Shown piece after piece: positions 5,379 through 11,773 of a stretch of 13,714 bases of DNA (position 1 is the stretch's first letter; the number at the start of each line of letters is the position of its first letter). A program made the position numbers and the translations under genes. Under the pieces are notes generated by a model that worked only from the letters and a program-made list of their open reading frames with translations, searched no databases and was not told the origin of the DNA. The stretch is from DASXBA01 sp046729895 (GTDB lineage: Bacteria > Actinomycetota > Thermoleophilia > Solirubrobacterales > Thermoleophilaceae), in contig JBKPHP010000144.1 of NCBI GenBank assembly GCA_046729895.1, forward strand, positions 1 through 13,714. Direction: 5' to 3'.

Positions 5379-5861
5379 CTAACCGAGTAGCTCCTCCAGG
5401 TTCCTCGGCTGCAGTCGTTCCTTGGCCTCGTCGTCGGTCCCGGACGACTGGGCGAGCTGGATCAGGGTGCCGTGCGCCTTGGAGGGCCGCAGGAATGCTT
5501 CCTTCCAATCGGGGTCGTCGAGGCTGACGTCCACGAGCTCGTAGCCCCGGGCCTCGACCTGAGCGATGGCGGCGCGGATGTCGTCCGTCTTGAACGTCAC
5601 GTGGTGGAGCCCCTCGCCGTGGCCCTCCAGGAACCGCGACAGGAAGCCCTCTCCGAGCGGCTCGAGCAGCTCGACCTTGCCGCCGCCCGGGTAGCGGAAC
5701 TGGACCCAGCGCCAACGCGCTCGGCGTCCCTGGCTCACGGATTCCTGGGGTTCGTCGCCGCCCATCAGGTACTCGCCGCCGAGGGCGTCGCGGTACAGCG
5801 GCACGGCGGCCTTGATCGAGCGCACCGCCACCGCGACGTGATCCAGCTGCAGCCGGGGCAC
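5379..5861 (-). CDS. VOC-superfamily protein, methylmalonyl-CoA epimerase-like
   Basis: A 160-residue protein with two beta-alpha-beta-beta-beta modules of the vicinal oxygen chelate fold. Module one starts QLDHVAVAV (His8) and contains KVELLEPLGEG (Glu64). Module two starts GLHHVTFKTDDI (His87) and ends AHGTLIQLAQS (Gln135). By eye these four positions match the metal ligands of methylmalonyl-CoA epimerase, usually His, Gln, His, Glu, so the Gln and Glu look exchanged. Whether it epimerises methylmalonyl-CoA or acts on another substrate cannot be decided, and no mutase gene is nearby. The GTG start at 5861 has no Shine-Dalgarno but has TAGCGT (5874 to 5869) 7 nt upstream, suggesting a leaderless mRNA. 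It diverges from the ABC operon and converges with tetR. Confidence 0.8.
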   Translation of the reverse strand: MPRLQLDHVAVAVRSIKAAVPLYRDALGGEYLMGGDEPQESVSQGRRARWRWVQFRYPGGGKVELLEPLGEGFLSRFLEGHGEGLHHVTFKTDDIRAAIAQVEARGYELVDVSLDDPDWKEAFLRPSKAHGTLIQLAQSSGTDDEAKERLQPRNLEELLG

Positions 5862-5868
5862 CGCGGGA

Positions 5869-5874
5869 ACGCTA
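5869..5874 (-). promoter_or_regulatory. -10-like box of the VOC gene, leaderless start
   Basis: On the minus strand TAGCGT fits TANNNT and ends 7 nt before the GTG at 5861, so the transcript would start at about 5862. No -35 hexamer of quality is visible. The 87-bp divergent gap also carries the livK leader, in which I see no clear promoter. Confidence 0.4.
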
Positions 5875-5948
5875 TGCGAACGGAGTGGTTGGGGCCGCGT
5901 GGCCCGGGTACGGAAATTCCAACGAGGAGAGGGGAAGGAATCCCAGTG

Positions 5949-7184
5949 ATGAAGCTTCGGTATGCGTTCCTAGCCCTGCTGCTCGCGGCCGTGTCGATCT
6001 TGACCGCCACGGGCTGCGGAAAGGCCGGCGGAGGGGAAGAAAGCAGCGGCGTAAAGGGAGGCAAGCTCCCGGTCGGGGCGGCGCTGTCCCTGACCGGCTC
6101 GCTCGCCAAGGAGGGCGCGCTCACCAAGCAGGGCTATCAGCTCTGCCAGGAGAAGGTCAACAAGCGCGGCGGAGTGAAGGTTGGCGACCAGAAGGCCAAG
6201 CTCGCCATCAGCTACAGCGACGACAAGTCGGAGCCCGACACGGCCGCCCGGCTGATCGACAAGTTCAACGACGATGGCACCAAGCTGATCCTGGGTCCAT
6301 ATGGGTCGCCCTCGACCGAGGCGGCCGCCGCCGCGATCGAGCGCAACGGGCAGGTCATGGCCGACAGCTCGGGGGCCGACGACAACATCTTCACCAAGGG
6401 CTACAAGAACACCTTCGCGGTGCTCTCGCCGGCCACCGACTACGTGGCCACGATCGTCAAGGCGATCGTCCAGGACGCGAAGCCCAAGCCCAAGACCGTG
6501 GCGATGCTGTCGGCCGACGACGGCTTCTCCCAGACCGCCGCCAAGGGCGGCGTGTCGGAGGCGAAGAAGCAGGGCATGGACGTGATCGCGCAGGAGTCCT
6601 TCCCGGAGAAAACGACGGACGTCTCCTCGTCCCTTACCAAGGTGCGCGGCAAGAACCCCGACCTGATCCTCGGCTCGGTCCACGTGGAGGAGGGCATCGC
6701 GATCGTCAAGCAGGCGGGCGAGCTGGGCGTGAAGCCGCAGGGCTTCGGTGAGACCGTGGCCCCGCCCACGCCCGACTTCAAGGACGCCCTCGGGGGCTCC
6801 GCGAACGGTGTCGTCGGCTCCACTCAGTGGGTGCCTCAGGTCAAGGGTCAGGACGCGATTTTCGGCACCGCCACCGACTACTCGCGGGACTTCGAAAAGC
6901 GCTTCGGCAAGCCGGCCGAGTACCACAGCGCCGAGGCCGCGGCCGCCTGCCTCGCGCTGGTGCTGGCCGTCGAGAAGGCGGGCTCGGCGGATCCGAAGAA
7001 GGCGCGTGACGCGCTGGCGGACCTCGACACGCCCTCGTTCTTCGGCCCGATCAAGTTCAACGAGCGCGGTCAGAACGTGACGAAGCCGATGTCGGCCATC
7101 CAGATCCAGAACGGCAAGGTGACCACCATTTACCCCACGGATCAGGCGGAGGCGAAGCTCCAGTGGCCAGGGACGGGCGGCTGA
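5949..7184 (+). CDS. livK: Branched-chain amino acid-type ABC transporter substrate-binding lipoprotein
   Basis: A 411-residue extracytoplasmic binding protein. Residues 1-23 form a lipoprotein signal peptide: a KLR n-region, a hydrophobic stretch FLALLLAAVSILTA, and a lipobox ATGC with Cys23 as the lipidation site. A Gly/Glu/Ser linker follows. The Leu/Ile/Val-binding fold (periplasmic-binding-protein family 6) starts at KLPVGAALSLTGSLAKEG and includes LILGPYGSPSTEAAAAA and YHSAEAAAACLAL. The true ligand may be a branched-chain or other amino acid, an amide or a related solute; LivK-type proteins vary widely. ATG 5949 lies 9 nt after GGAAGGA (5933-5939); the GTG at 5946 is an in-frame alternative. 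The open frame continues upstream but lies antisense to the VOC gene and lacks a signal peptide. First gene of the liv operon. Confidence 0.9.
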   Translation: MKLRYAFLALLLAAVSILTATGCGKAGGGEESSGVKGGKLPVGAALSLTGSLAKEGALTKQGYQLCQEKVNKRGGVKVGDQKAKLAISYSDDKSEPDTAARLIDKFNDDGTKLILGPYGSPSTEAAAAAIERNGQVMADSSGADDNIFTKGYKNTFAVLSPATDYVATIVKAIVQDAKPKPKTVAMLSADDGFSQTAAKGGVSEAKKQGMDVIAQESFPEKTTDVSSSLTKVRGKNPDLILGSVHVEEGIAIVKQAGELGVKPQGFGETVAPPTPDFKDALGGSANGVVGSTQWVPQVKGQDAIFGTATDYSRDFEKRFGKPAEYHSAEAAAACLALVLAVEKAGSADPKKARDALADLDTPSFFGPIKFNERGQNVTKPMSAIQIQNGKVTTIYPTDQAEAKLQWPGTGG

Positions 7185-7203
7185 GCGCGCCAGGAGGGCG
7201 CCC

Positions 7204-8088
7204 GTGAGCCAGTTCCTCCAGTCGACCGTCTACGGCGTGCTCGACGGCGGCCTGCTGGCCCTGGTCGCGATCGGCTTCTCGCTCGTTTGGGGCGTGATGA
7301 ACATCGTCAACCTGGCCCACGGGGCGTTCGTGGTGACCGGGGCCTACATCGCCTGGAAGCTGAACACGGCGATGGGCCTCGACCCGTACCTCGGGATGTT
7401 CGTCGCGGCGGCCGCGATGTTCGCGGCGGGCTACATCGTCCAGCGGCTGCTGATCAACCAGGTGGTGAACGCGCCGATCTGGATGACCCTGCTGCTGACG
7501 TTCGGCCTCGACCTGCTGATCGTCAACGGCCTCATCCTGCTGTTCACGGCCGACTTCCGCGCGATCCAGACCGGGATCGGCTCCAAGGGCCTCGCGCTCG
7601 GCGACGTCCGAATCCCCTATGAGCGGTTGGTGGGCTTCGGCGTGGCGCTGGCCGTGACCGTGCTGCTCGTGTGGTTCATGAACAGGACGCGGACGGGGCT
7701 CGCCATCCGCACGACCGGCATGGACCGGGCGGCGGCGCGGCTCATGGGCGTGAGCGTCCGCCACGTGTACGCGCTCACCTTCGGCATCGCTGCGGGTCTG
7801 GCCGCGATGGCCGGCGCCATCATCGGGACGATCAACACCTTCAGCCCGGCCTCGGCGCCGCAGTTCACGCTGCAGAGCTTCGTGATCGCGGTGCTCGGCG
7901 GTCTCGGGAACATGTGGGGGGCCCTGGCAGGCGGCCTGACGCTGGGGCTGGTACAGGCCTGGGGCGGCCAGTACCTGTCCGGCACGCTCGTCAACGCGAT
8001 CGCCTTCGGGGTGCTCGTGCTGGTTCTGATCGTCAGGCCGGCGGGGCTCGTTGGTCGGCCCTACTACGAGGCCAGGGCTGAGGCTTGA
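7204..8088 (+). CDS. livH: Branched-chain amino acid-type ABC transporter permease LivH
   Basis: A 294-residue inner-membrane permease of the usual LivH length with about eight hydrophobic segments. It begins MSQFLQSTVYGVLDGGLLAL and has the LivH hallmark WGVMNIVNLAHGAFVVTGAY (about 29-48). A cytoplasmic coupling segment around GMDRAAARLMGVSVRHVYAL would contact the ATPases, and the C-terminus carries the VLGGLGNMWGALAGG motif common in this family. The GTG start at 7204 follows GGAGGG (7194-7199) at 4 nt. It lies 19 bp after livK, and its stop overlaps the livM TTG start as TTGA. Together with LivM it forms the transmembrane channel. Confidence 0.92.
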   Translation: MSQFLQSTVYGVLDGGLLALVAIGFSLVWGVMNIVNLAHGAFVVTGAYIAWKLNTAMGLDPYLGMFVAAAAMFAAGYIVQRLLINQVVNAPIWMTLLLTFGLDLLIVNGLILLFTADFRAIQTGIGSKGLALGDVRIPYERLVGFGVALAVTVLLVWFMNRTRTGLAIRTTGMDRAAARLMGVSVRHVYALTFGIAAGLAAMAGAIIGTINTFSPASAPQFTLQSFVIAVLGGLGNMWGALAGGLTLGLVQAWGGQYLSGTLVNAIAFGVLVLVLIVRPAGLVGRPYYEARAEA

Positions 8089-9116
8089 GTGGGCTGGCAG
8101 CTGGCAGCTGGCAGCTGGCAGAGCGGCTGCAGCTCGAGCGCAACTGGTGGATATGGCTCGCCGCGCTTGTCGGGCTGATTGTCCTTGCGCTCGCGCCGAC
8201 CTATCTGCTGCTCGAGTCGGAGCAGCGCACGCTGGGCAGCGTGTTCATGTTCGTCGTGCTCGCCCAGGGCTGGAACCTGATCGGCGGCTTTGCCGGCTAC
8301 CCGAGCTTCGGCAACGTCGTGTTCTTCGGACTGGGCGGCTACACCACGGCGATCCTGATGGCCAAGGCGGGGGCCGGGTTCTGGATCACCCTCCCCGCCG
8401 CGGGGCTCGTTGGGCTCCTGTTCGCCGTCCTGATGGGCATCCCCATCCTGCGCCTGCGCGGTCACTACTTCGCCATCGCCACGCTCGGCGTGGCCGAGGG
8501 GATGCGGGAGGTGGTGATCAACACCGGCGGCCTCACCGGCGGCAACAAGGGGATCACGGTGCCCGCCGTGGGCGCCGAGGCGACCACCTCGTACCCCGGC
8601 AACACCGGCTTCTACTACATGTTCCTGGTCCTCGCCGTGGTCACGATGCTGGTGGTCTGGGGGGTCGCGCGCAGCCGCTTCGGCTACTCGCTGCGCGCCA
8701 TCTCACAGGACGAGGACGCGGCCGCCGCCGCCGGCATCAACACGACGCGCGCCAAGATCGCGGCCTTCGCGCTCGCCGGCCTCCTCACCTCCCTCGCCGG
8801 CGCGATCTTCGCCTTCCAGCAGGTGACGATCTATCCCGATCGCCTGTTCGCCGTCGACACCACGGTGCTGATGGTGGTGATGGCGGTGATCGGCGGCGCC
8901 GGGACCGTGGTCGGCCCGATGATCGGGGCCGTCGCGCTGCAGTACCTGTCCGAGTGGCTGCGCGACAACTTCACCGACTACCACACCTTCGTCTTCGGCG
9001 GGATCATCGTGCTGGCCGTGCTGCTCATGCCGATGGGCCTCGTCAACTTCACCCGCGAGGCCTGGCGGCAGCGGCGGATCGCCCTGCTCGACGCGACGAG
9101 GAAGTACCGGCTGTGA
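8085..9116 (+). CDS. livM: Branched-chain amino acid-type ABC transporter permease LivM
   Basis: A 343-residue permease. After a short N-terminal segment (SGLAAGSWQLAERLQLERN) come multiple hydrophobic helices and family motifs: GWNLIGGFAGYPSFGNVVFF (about 63-82), LRLRGHYFAIATLGVAEGMR, and the coupling region ISQDEDAAAAAGINTTRAKI. LivM pairs with LivH. The TTG at 8085 overlaps the livH stop by 4 bp and is the most plausible start; I see no later in-frame ATG, GTG or TTG before the first helix. No strong Shine-Dalgarno is present, consistent with coupled translation. Codons 4 onward run through four copies of the 7-bp unit CTGGCAG. Because 7 is not a multiple of 3, a change of one copy would throw the gene out of frame. 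Confidence 0.88.
   Translation: MSGLAAGSWQLAERLQLERNWWIWLAALVGLIVLALAPTYLLLESEQRTLGSVFMFVVLAQGWNLIGGFAGYPSFGNVVFFGLGGYTTAILMAKAGAGFWITLPAAGLVGLLFAVLMGIPILRLRGHYFAIATLGVAEGMREVVINTGGLTGGNKGITVPAVGAEATTSYPGNTGFYYMFLVLAVVTMLVVWGVARSRFGYSLRAISQDEDAAAAAGINTTRAKIAAFALAGLLTSLAGAIFAFQQVTIYPDRLFAVDTTVLMVVMAVIGGAGTVVGPMIGAVALQYLSEWLRDNFTDYHTFVFGGIIVLAVLLMPMGLVNFTREAWRQRRIALLDATRKYRL
8094..8121 (+). repeat. Heptanucleotide tandem repeat (CTGGCAG x4) at the start of livM
   Basis: CTGGCAG is repeated four times without error at 8094-8100, 8101-8107, 8108-8114 and 8115-8121. It lies nine bases after the livM TTG, inside the coding sequence. The unit length is not divisible by three, so slipped-strand changes of one or two copies shift the reading frame. 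Confidence 0.97.
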
Positions 9117-9883
9117 CAGCGGTACTCGAAACCAGCGAGCTGAGCCGGAGCTTCGGCGGCGTCGACGCCGTGTCCGACGTCTCGCTCTCGGTCGGCGAGG
9201 GCACGGTGCTAGGCGTGATCGGCCCGAACGGCGCCGGCAAGACCACGCTGATCAACCTGATCACGGGACACCTGAAGCCGAGCGCCGGCCGCGTGGCGAT
9301 CGACGGTCGCGACGTCACCGGTCAGAAGCCCTGGGTCATCGCCCGGGCCCGCGTGGCCCGCACCTTCCAGGTCGTCAAGCCGTTCCGCAACCTGACGGTG
9401 CGGGAGAACGTGGCGATCGGGTCGATGTTCGGCCCGGAGCACAGCCGGTCCGCGGCGGAGGCGATCGAGCAGGCCGACGACGCGCTCGATCGCGTTGGCC
9501 TCCGGGAGAAGGCCGATCTCACACCGGGGGACCTGTCGGTGGCCGACGCCCGGCGGCTCGAGCTGGCCAAGGCGCTCGCCATGCGCCCTCGGCTGCTGCT
9601 GCTGGACGAGGTGATGGCGGGACTGCGCCCGGCGGAGATCCAGCCGGCACTCGACCTCATCCGCTCGCTCCGCGACGACGGCGTCACCGTCCTCGTGGTG
9701 GAGCACGTGATGAAGGCGATCATGGCCGTCTCAGACGAGGTGCTGGTGATGCACAAGGGGGTCGAGCTCACCCGCGGGACTCCTGACGAGGTCGTGCAGA
9801 ACGAGAGCGTGATCGAGGCGTACCTGGGCGAGCGCTACGCGCGGCGCGCCGCCGGCAACGGGGAGAAGCCGACGGATGCTTGA
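9113..9883 (+). CDS. livG: Branched-chain amino acid-type ABC transporter ATP-binding protein LivG
   Basis: A 256-residue ABC ATPase. Walker A GPNGAGKT is at 37-44, the Q-loop Gln86 is in RTFQVVKPF, Walker B LLLLDE is at 161-166 with catalytic Glu166, and the H-loop His198 is in VVEHVM. The signature region reads LSVADARRLELA (141-152) instead of LSxGQ, and Walker B is followed by VMAGL rather than PAAGL. A signature without the central Gly is a departure from the consensus, although I recall DEVMAGL-type LivG relatives with similar loops. The GTG at 9113 overlaps the livM stop as GTGA, with GAGGAAG about 8 nt upstream as ribosome site. It works as a heterodimer with LivF on the LivH/LivM channel. 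Confidence 0.92.
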   Translation: MTAVLETSELSRSFGGVDAVSDVSLSVGEGTVLGVIGPNGAGKTTLINLITGHLKPSAGRVAIDGRDVTGQKPWVIARARVARTFQVVKPFRNLTVRENVAIGSMFGPEHSRSAAEAIEQADDALDRVGLREKADLTPGDLSVADARRLELAKALAMRPRLLLLDEVMAGLRPAEIQPALDLIRSLRDDGVTVLVVEHVMKAIMAVSDEVLVMHKGVELTRGTPDEVVQNESVIEAYLGERYARRAAGNGEKPTDA

Positions 9884-10571
9884 GGTCGCCGGACTGTCCG
9901 CGGGCTACGGCGAGGTCGAGGTCCTGTGGGACGTCGACCTCGAGGTCGGCGAGGGCGAGATCGTCGCGCTGGTGGGGTCGAACGGAGCCGGCAAGACGAC
10001 ACTGCTGCGGGCCGTCTCGGGCCTGATCCGGCCCACGGCGGGGGAGGTGCGCTTCGAGGGCCGGTCGCTGACCGGGCTTCGTCCCGAGGCGATCGTCCGC
10101 TACGGCATCGCCCACGTGCCCGAGGGACGCCATCTCTTCCAGGGCCTGACCGTGCGGGAGAACCTGCTCGCCGGCGCCTACGCACGGCGGAACGGAGCCG
10201 ACACGGACGAGGTCATCGAGCTCTTCCCCCACCTCGGCGAGCGCATGTCGCAGCTGGCGGGCAGCATGTCGGGCGGTGAGCAGCAGATGTGCGCGATCGC
10301 CCGCGGCCTGATGAGCCGCCCCAAGCTGCTGATGATCGACGAGCTCTCGCTCGGGTTGGCGCCCAAGCTCGTGGACGAAATCCTCGAGCGCCTGGGGGCG
10401 GTCGCCGAGCGGGGCACCTCCCTGCTGGTGGTCGAGCAGGACGTGGACGCCGCGCTGCGAATCGCCAGCCGCGGCTACGTGCTCGAGACCGGGCGGATCG
10501 TGGCGAGCGGGCCGAGCTCCGAGCTGAGCGAGGACCCGCGAGTGCGCGAGGCATATCTCGGGATCGCGTGA
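9876..10571 (+). CDS. livF: Branched-chain amino acid-type ABC transporter ATP-binding protein LivF
   Basis: A 231-residue ABC ATPase of normal LivF length. Walker A GSNGAGKT is at 34-41. HVPEGRHLF (80-88) is the LivF-type Q-loop-region motif. The ABC signature MSGGEQQ is at 131-137 and fully canonical, and Walker B LLMIDE is at 151-156. The H-loop position is Gln in VVEQDV, which is usual for LivF proteins. The ATG at 9876 overlaps the end of livG by 8 bp, and a GGGGAG purine run just upstream can serve as ribosome site. Its intact signature may compensate for the degenerate one in LivG within the heterodimer. The stop overlaps the start of the following MFS gene. Confidence 0.93.
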   Translation: MLEVAGLSAGYGEVEVLWDVDLEVGEGEIVALVGSNGAGKTTLLRAVSGLIRPTAGEVRFEGRSLTGLRPEAIVRYGIAHVPEGRHLFQGLTVRENLLAGAYARRNGADTDEVIELFPHLGERMSQLAGSMSGGEQQMCAIARGLMSRPKLLMIDELSLGLAPKLVDEILERLGAVAERGTSLLVVEQDVDAALRIASRGYVLETGRIVASGPSSELSEDPRVREAYLGIA

Positions 10572-11743
10572 GCGCGCGGGCCGCCGGGCGCCCGGCGGCG
10601 GCGCTCGACATGTCGGGACTGCTGGTCGGCGCGGCCGGCATGTTCGCGACGATGTACGCGACCCAGCCGATCCTGCCGGTGCTGGGCCACGAGTTCGCGG
10701 TCAAGCCTTCACGCACGGGGCTGACGATCTCGGTGGTGGTAATCGCGGTCGCCGTGGCGGGCTGGGTCTGGGGTCCGGTCTCCGACCGCATCGGCCGGAA
10801 GCGCGCCCTGGTCCTGGCCAGCGGGCTGCTGACCGTTCCGACGGTGGCGGTGGCGCTGGCGCCGAGCTTCCCCCTGCTCCTGCTCTTCCGGGCGCTCCAG
10901 GGCCTCTGCATGCCCGGACTCTTGATAGTGGGCGTCCCCTACGTGGCCGAGGTCTTCACTCCCGGGCTCGGCGGCCGGGCCATGGGCCTCTACGTCGCCT
11001 CGCTGTTCGCGGGCGGCGTGGTGGGCCGGGTGGGGGTCGGTCTCGTCACCGCGGCGACCGACTGGCGCCTGGCGATCGGCCTGCTCGCGCTGCTGCCGCT
11101 GACCGGGGCACTCGTCATGCGACGCAGCCTGCCGGAGGGTCCGCCGCCGTCTCGCAGCGGTCGGGCGGCGGCGGCGCTCGTCGGCCAGCTGCGAAACCCC
11201 GCCGTGTGGAGGCCGGCCGCCGCGGCAAGCGCCCTCTTCTTCACCTTCGTGAGCACGTACTCCTATGCGACCTTCCGGCTCCGGGAGGAGCCGTTCGATT
11301 GGGGGACCAGTACCACGAGCCTCGTCTTCTCCCTCTGGGCGCTCGGAATGCTGAGCCCGCCCGCGGGTCGGCTGGCGGACCGCCTCGGCTGGTGGCGGGT
11401 GAGCGCGCTGGGGCTGCTCTGCTCCGCCAGCGGCGTGCTGCTCTCGCTGCCGGCGACGGTGGTCACGCTGCTCCCGGCGCTCGCGCTTGTCATCTCTGGC
11501 GTCTTCGTGGGGGTTACGGCCGCCCAGCTGGGGGTGTCAGAGGCCGGAGAGGTGGATCGGGGCGCGGCGAGCGCCGTCTACTTCACCCTGTACTACGTCG
11601 CCGGCGCGGTCGCGGGTTTCCTGCCCGGTCTGGCCTGGGAGGCCTGGGGCTGGCCGGGCGTTGCTTTCGTCGCGCTCGGCGTCCTGACCGTGGGCCTGTC
11701 CGCACTGCTCGCGCTGGCCCGTCCGAGGATTCGCTCGCGTTGA
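10568..11743 (+). CDS. Major facilitator superfamily transporter (DHA1/YnfM-like)
   Basis: A 391-residue permease with about twelve hydrophobic segments. It carries YATQPILPVLG (30-40) in the first helix, as in YnfM-like members of the drug:H+ antiporter-1 group, and the MFS loop motif GPVSDRIGRKRAL (69-81) after helix 2. A second-half copy, GRLADRLGWWRV, marks the internal duplication. The GTG at 10568 overlaps the livF stop as GTGA. An ATG at 10610 is an alternative that trims 14 residues and still keeps helix 1. The overlap implies co-transcription with the ABC importer. An exporter in the same operon could relieve excess substrate or extrude a related metabolite, but substrate and direction are unknown. 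Confidence 0.85.
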   Translation: MSARAAGRPAAALDMSGLLVGAAGMFATMYATQPILPVLGHEFAVKPSRTGLTISVVVIAVAVAGWVWGPVSDRIGRKRALVLASGLLTVPTVAVALAPSFPLLLLFRALQGLCMPGLLIVGVPYVAEVFTPGLGGRAMGLYVASLFAGGVVGRVGVGLVTAATDWRLAIGLLALLPLTGALVMRRSLPEGPPPSRSGRAAAALVGQLRNPAVWRPAAAASALFFTFVSTYSYATFRLREEPFDWGTSTTSLVFSLWALGMLSPPAGRLADRLGWWRVSALGLLCSASGVLLSLPATVVTLLPALALVISGVFVGVTAAQLGVSEAGEVDRGAASAVYFTLYYVAGAVAGFLPGLAWEAWGWPGVAFVALGVLTVGLSALLALARPRIRSR

Positions 11744-11766
11744 GAGTCTCAGCCTCATCGTAGGGT
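11740..11766 (+). promoter_or_regulatory. Promoter of the acetate kinase-phosphoketolase operon, leaderless start
   Basis: TTGAGA (11740-11745) matches 5 of 6 bases of the -35 consensus. TAGGGT (11761-11766) fits TANNNT, a common actinobacterial -10. The spacer is 15 bp, shorter than ideal. The -10 box ends 7 nt before the GTG of the acetate kinase gene, which lacks a proper Shine-Dalgarno, so the mRNA is probably leaderless. An 11-bp palindrome, TGAGAGTCTCA (11741-11751), overlaps the -35 and could be an operator. Confidence 0.45.
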
Positions 11767-11773
11767 TCGCCAG

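Noticed and set aside
5472..5948. Upstream in-frame extension of the livK gene
   Set aside because: It lies antisense to the VOC gene and would bury the lipoprotein signal peptide. The ATG at 5949 has a good Shine-Dalgarno.
8094..8121. Considered as part of a CRISPR array or larger repeat element
   Set aside because: The units are contiguous 7-mers without spacers and do not recur elsewhere that I noticed; it is a simple tandem repeat.
8051..9883. A 610-residue frame that looks like an N-terminal extension of LivG
   Set aside because: The part before 9113 runs out of phase through livM and is Arg/Ala/Gly-rich low-complexity translation. The LivG domain starts properly at the GTG overlapping the livM stop.
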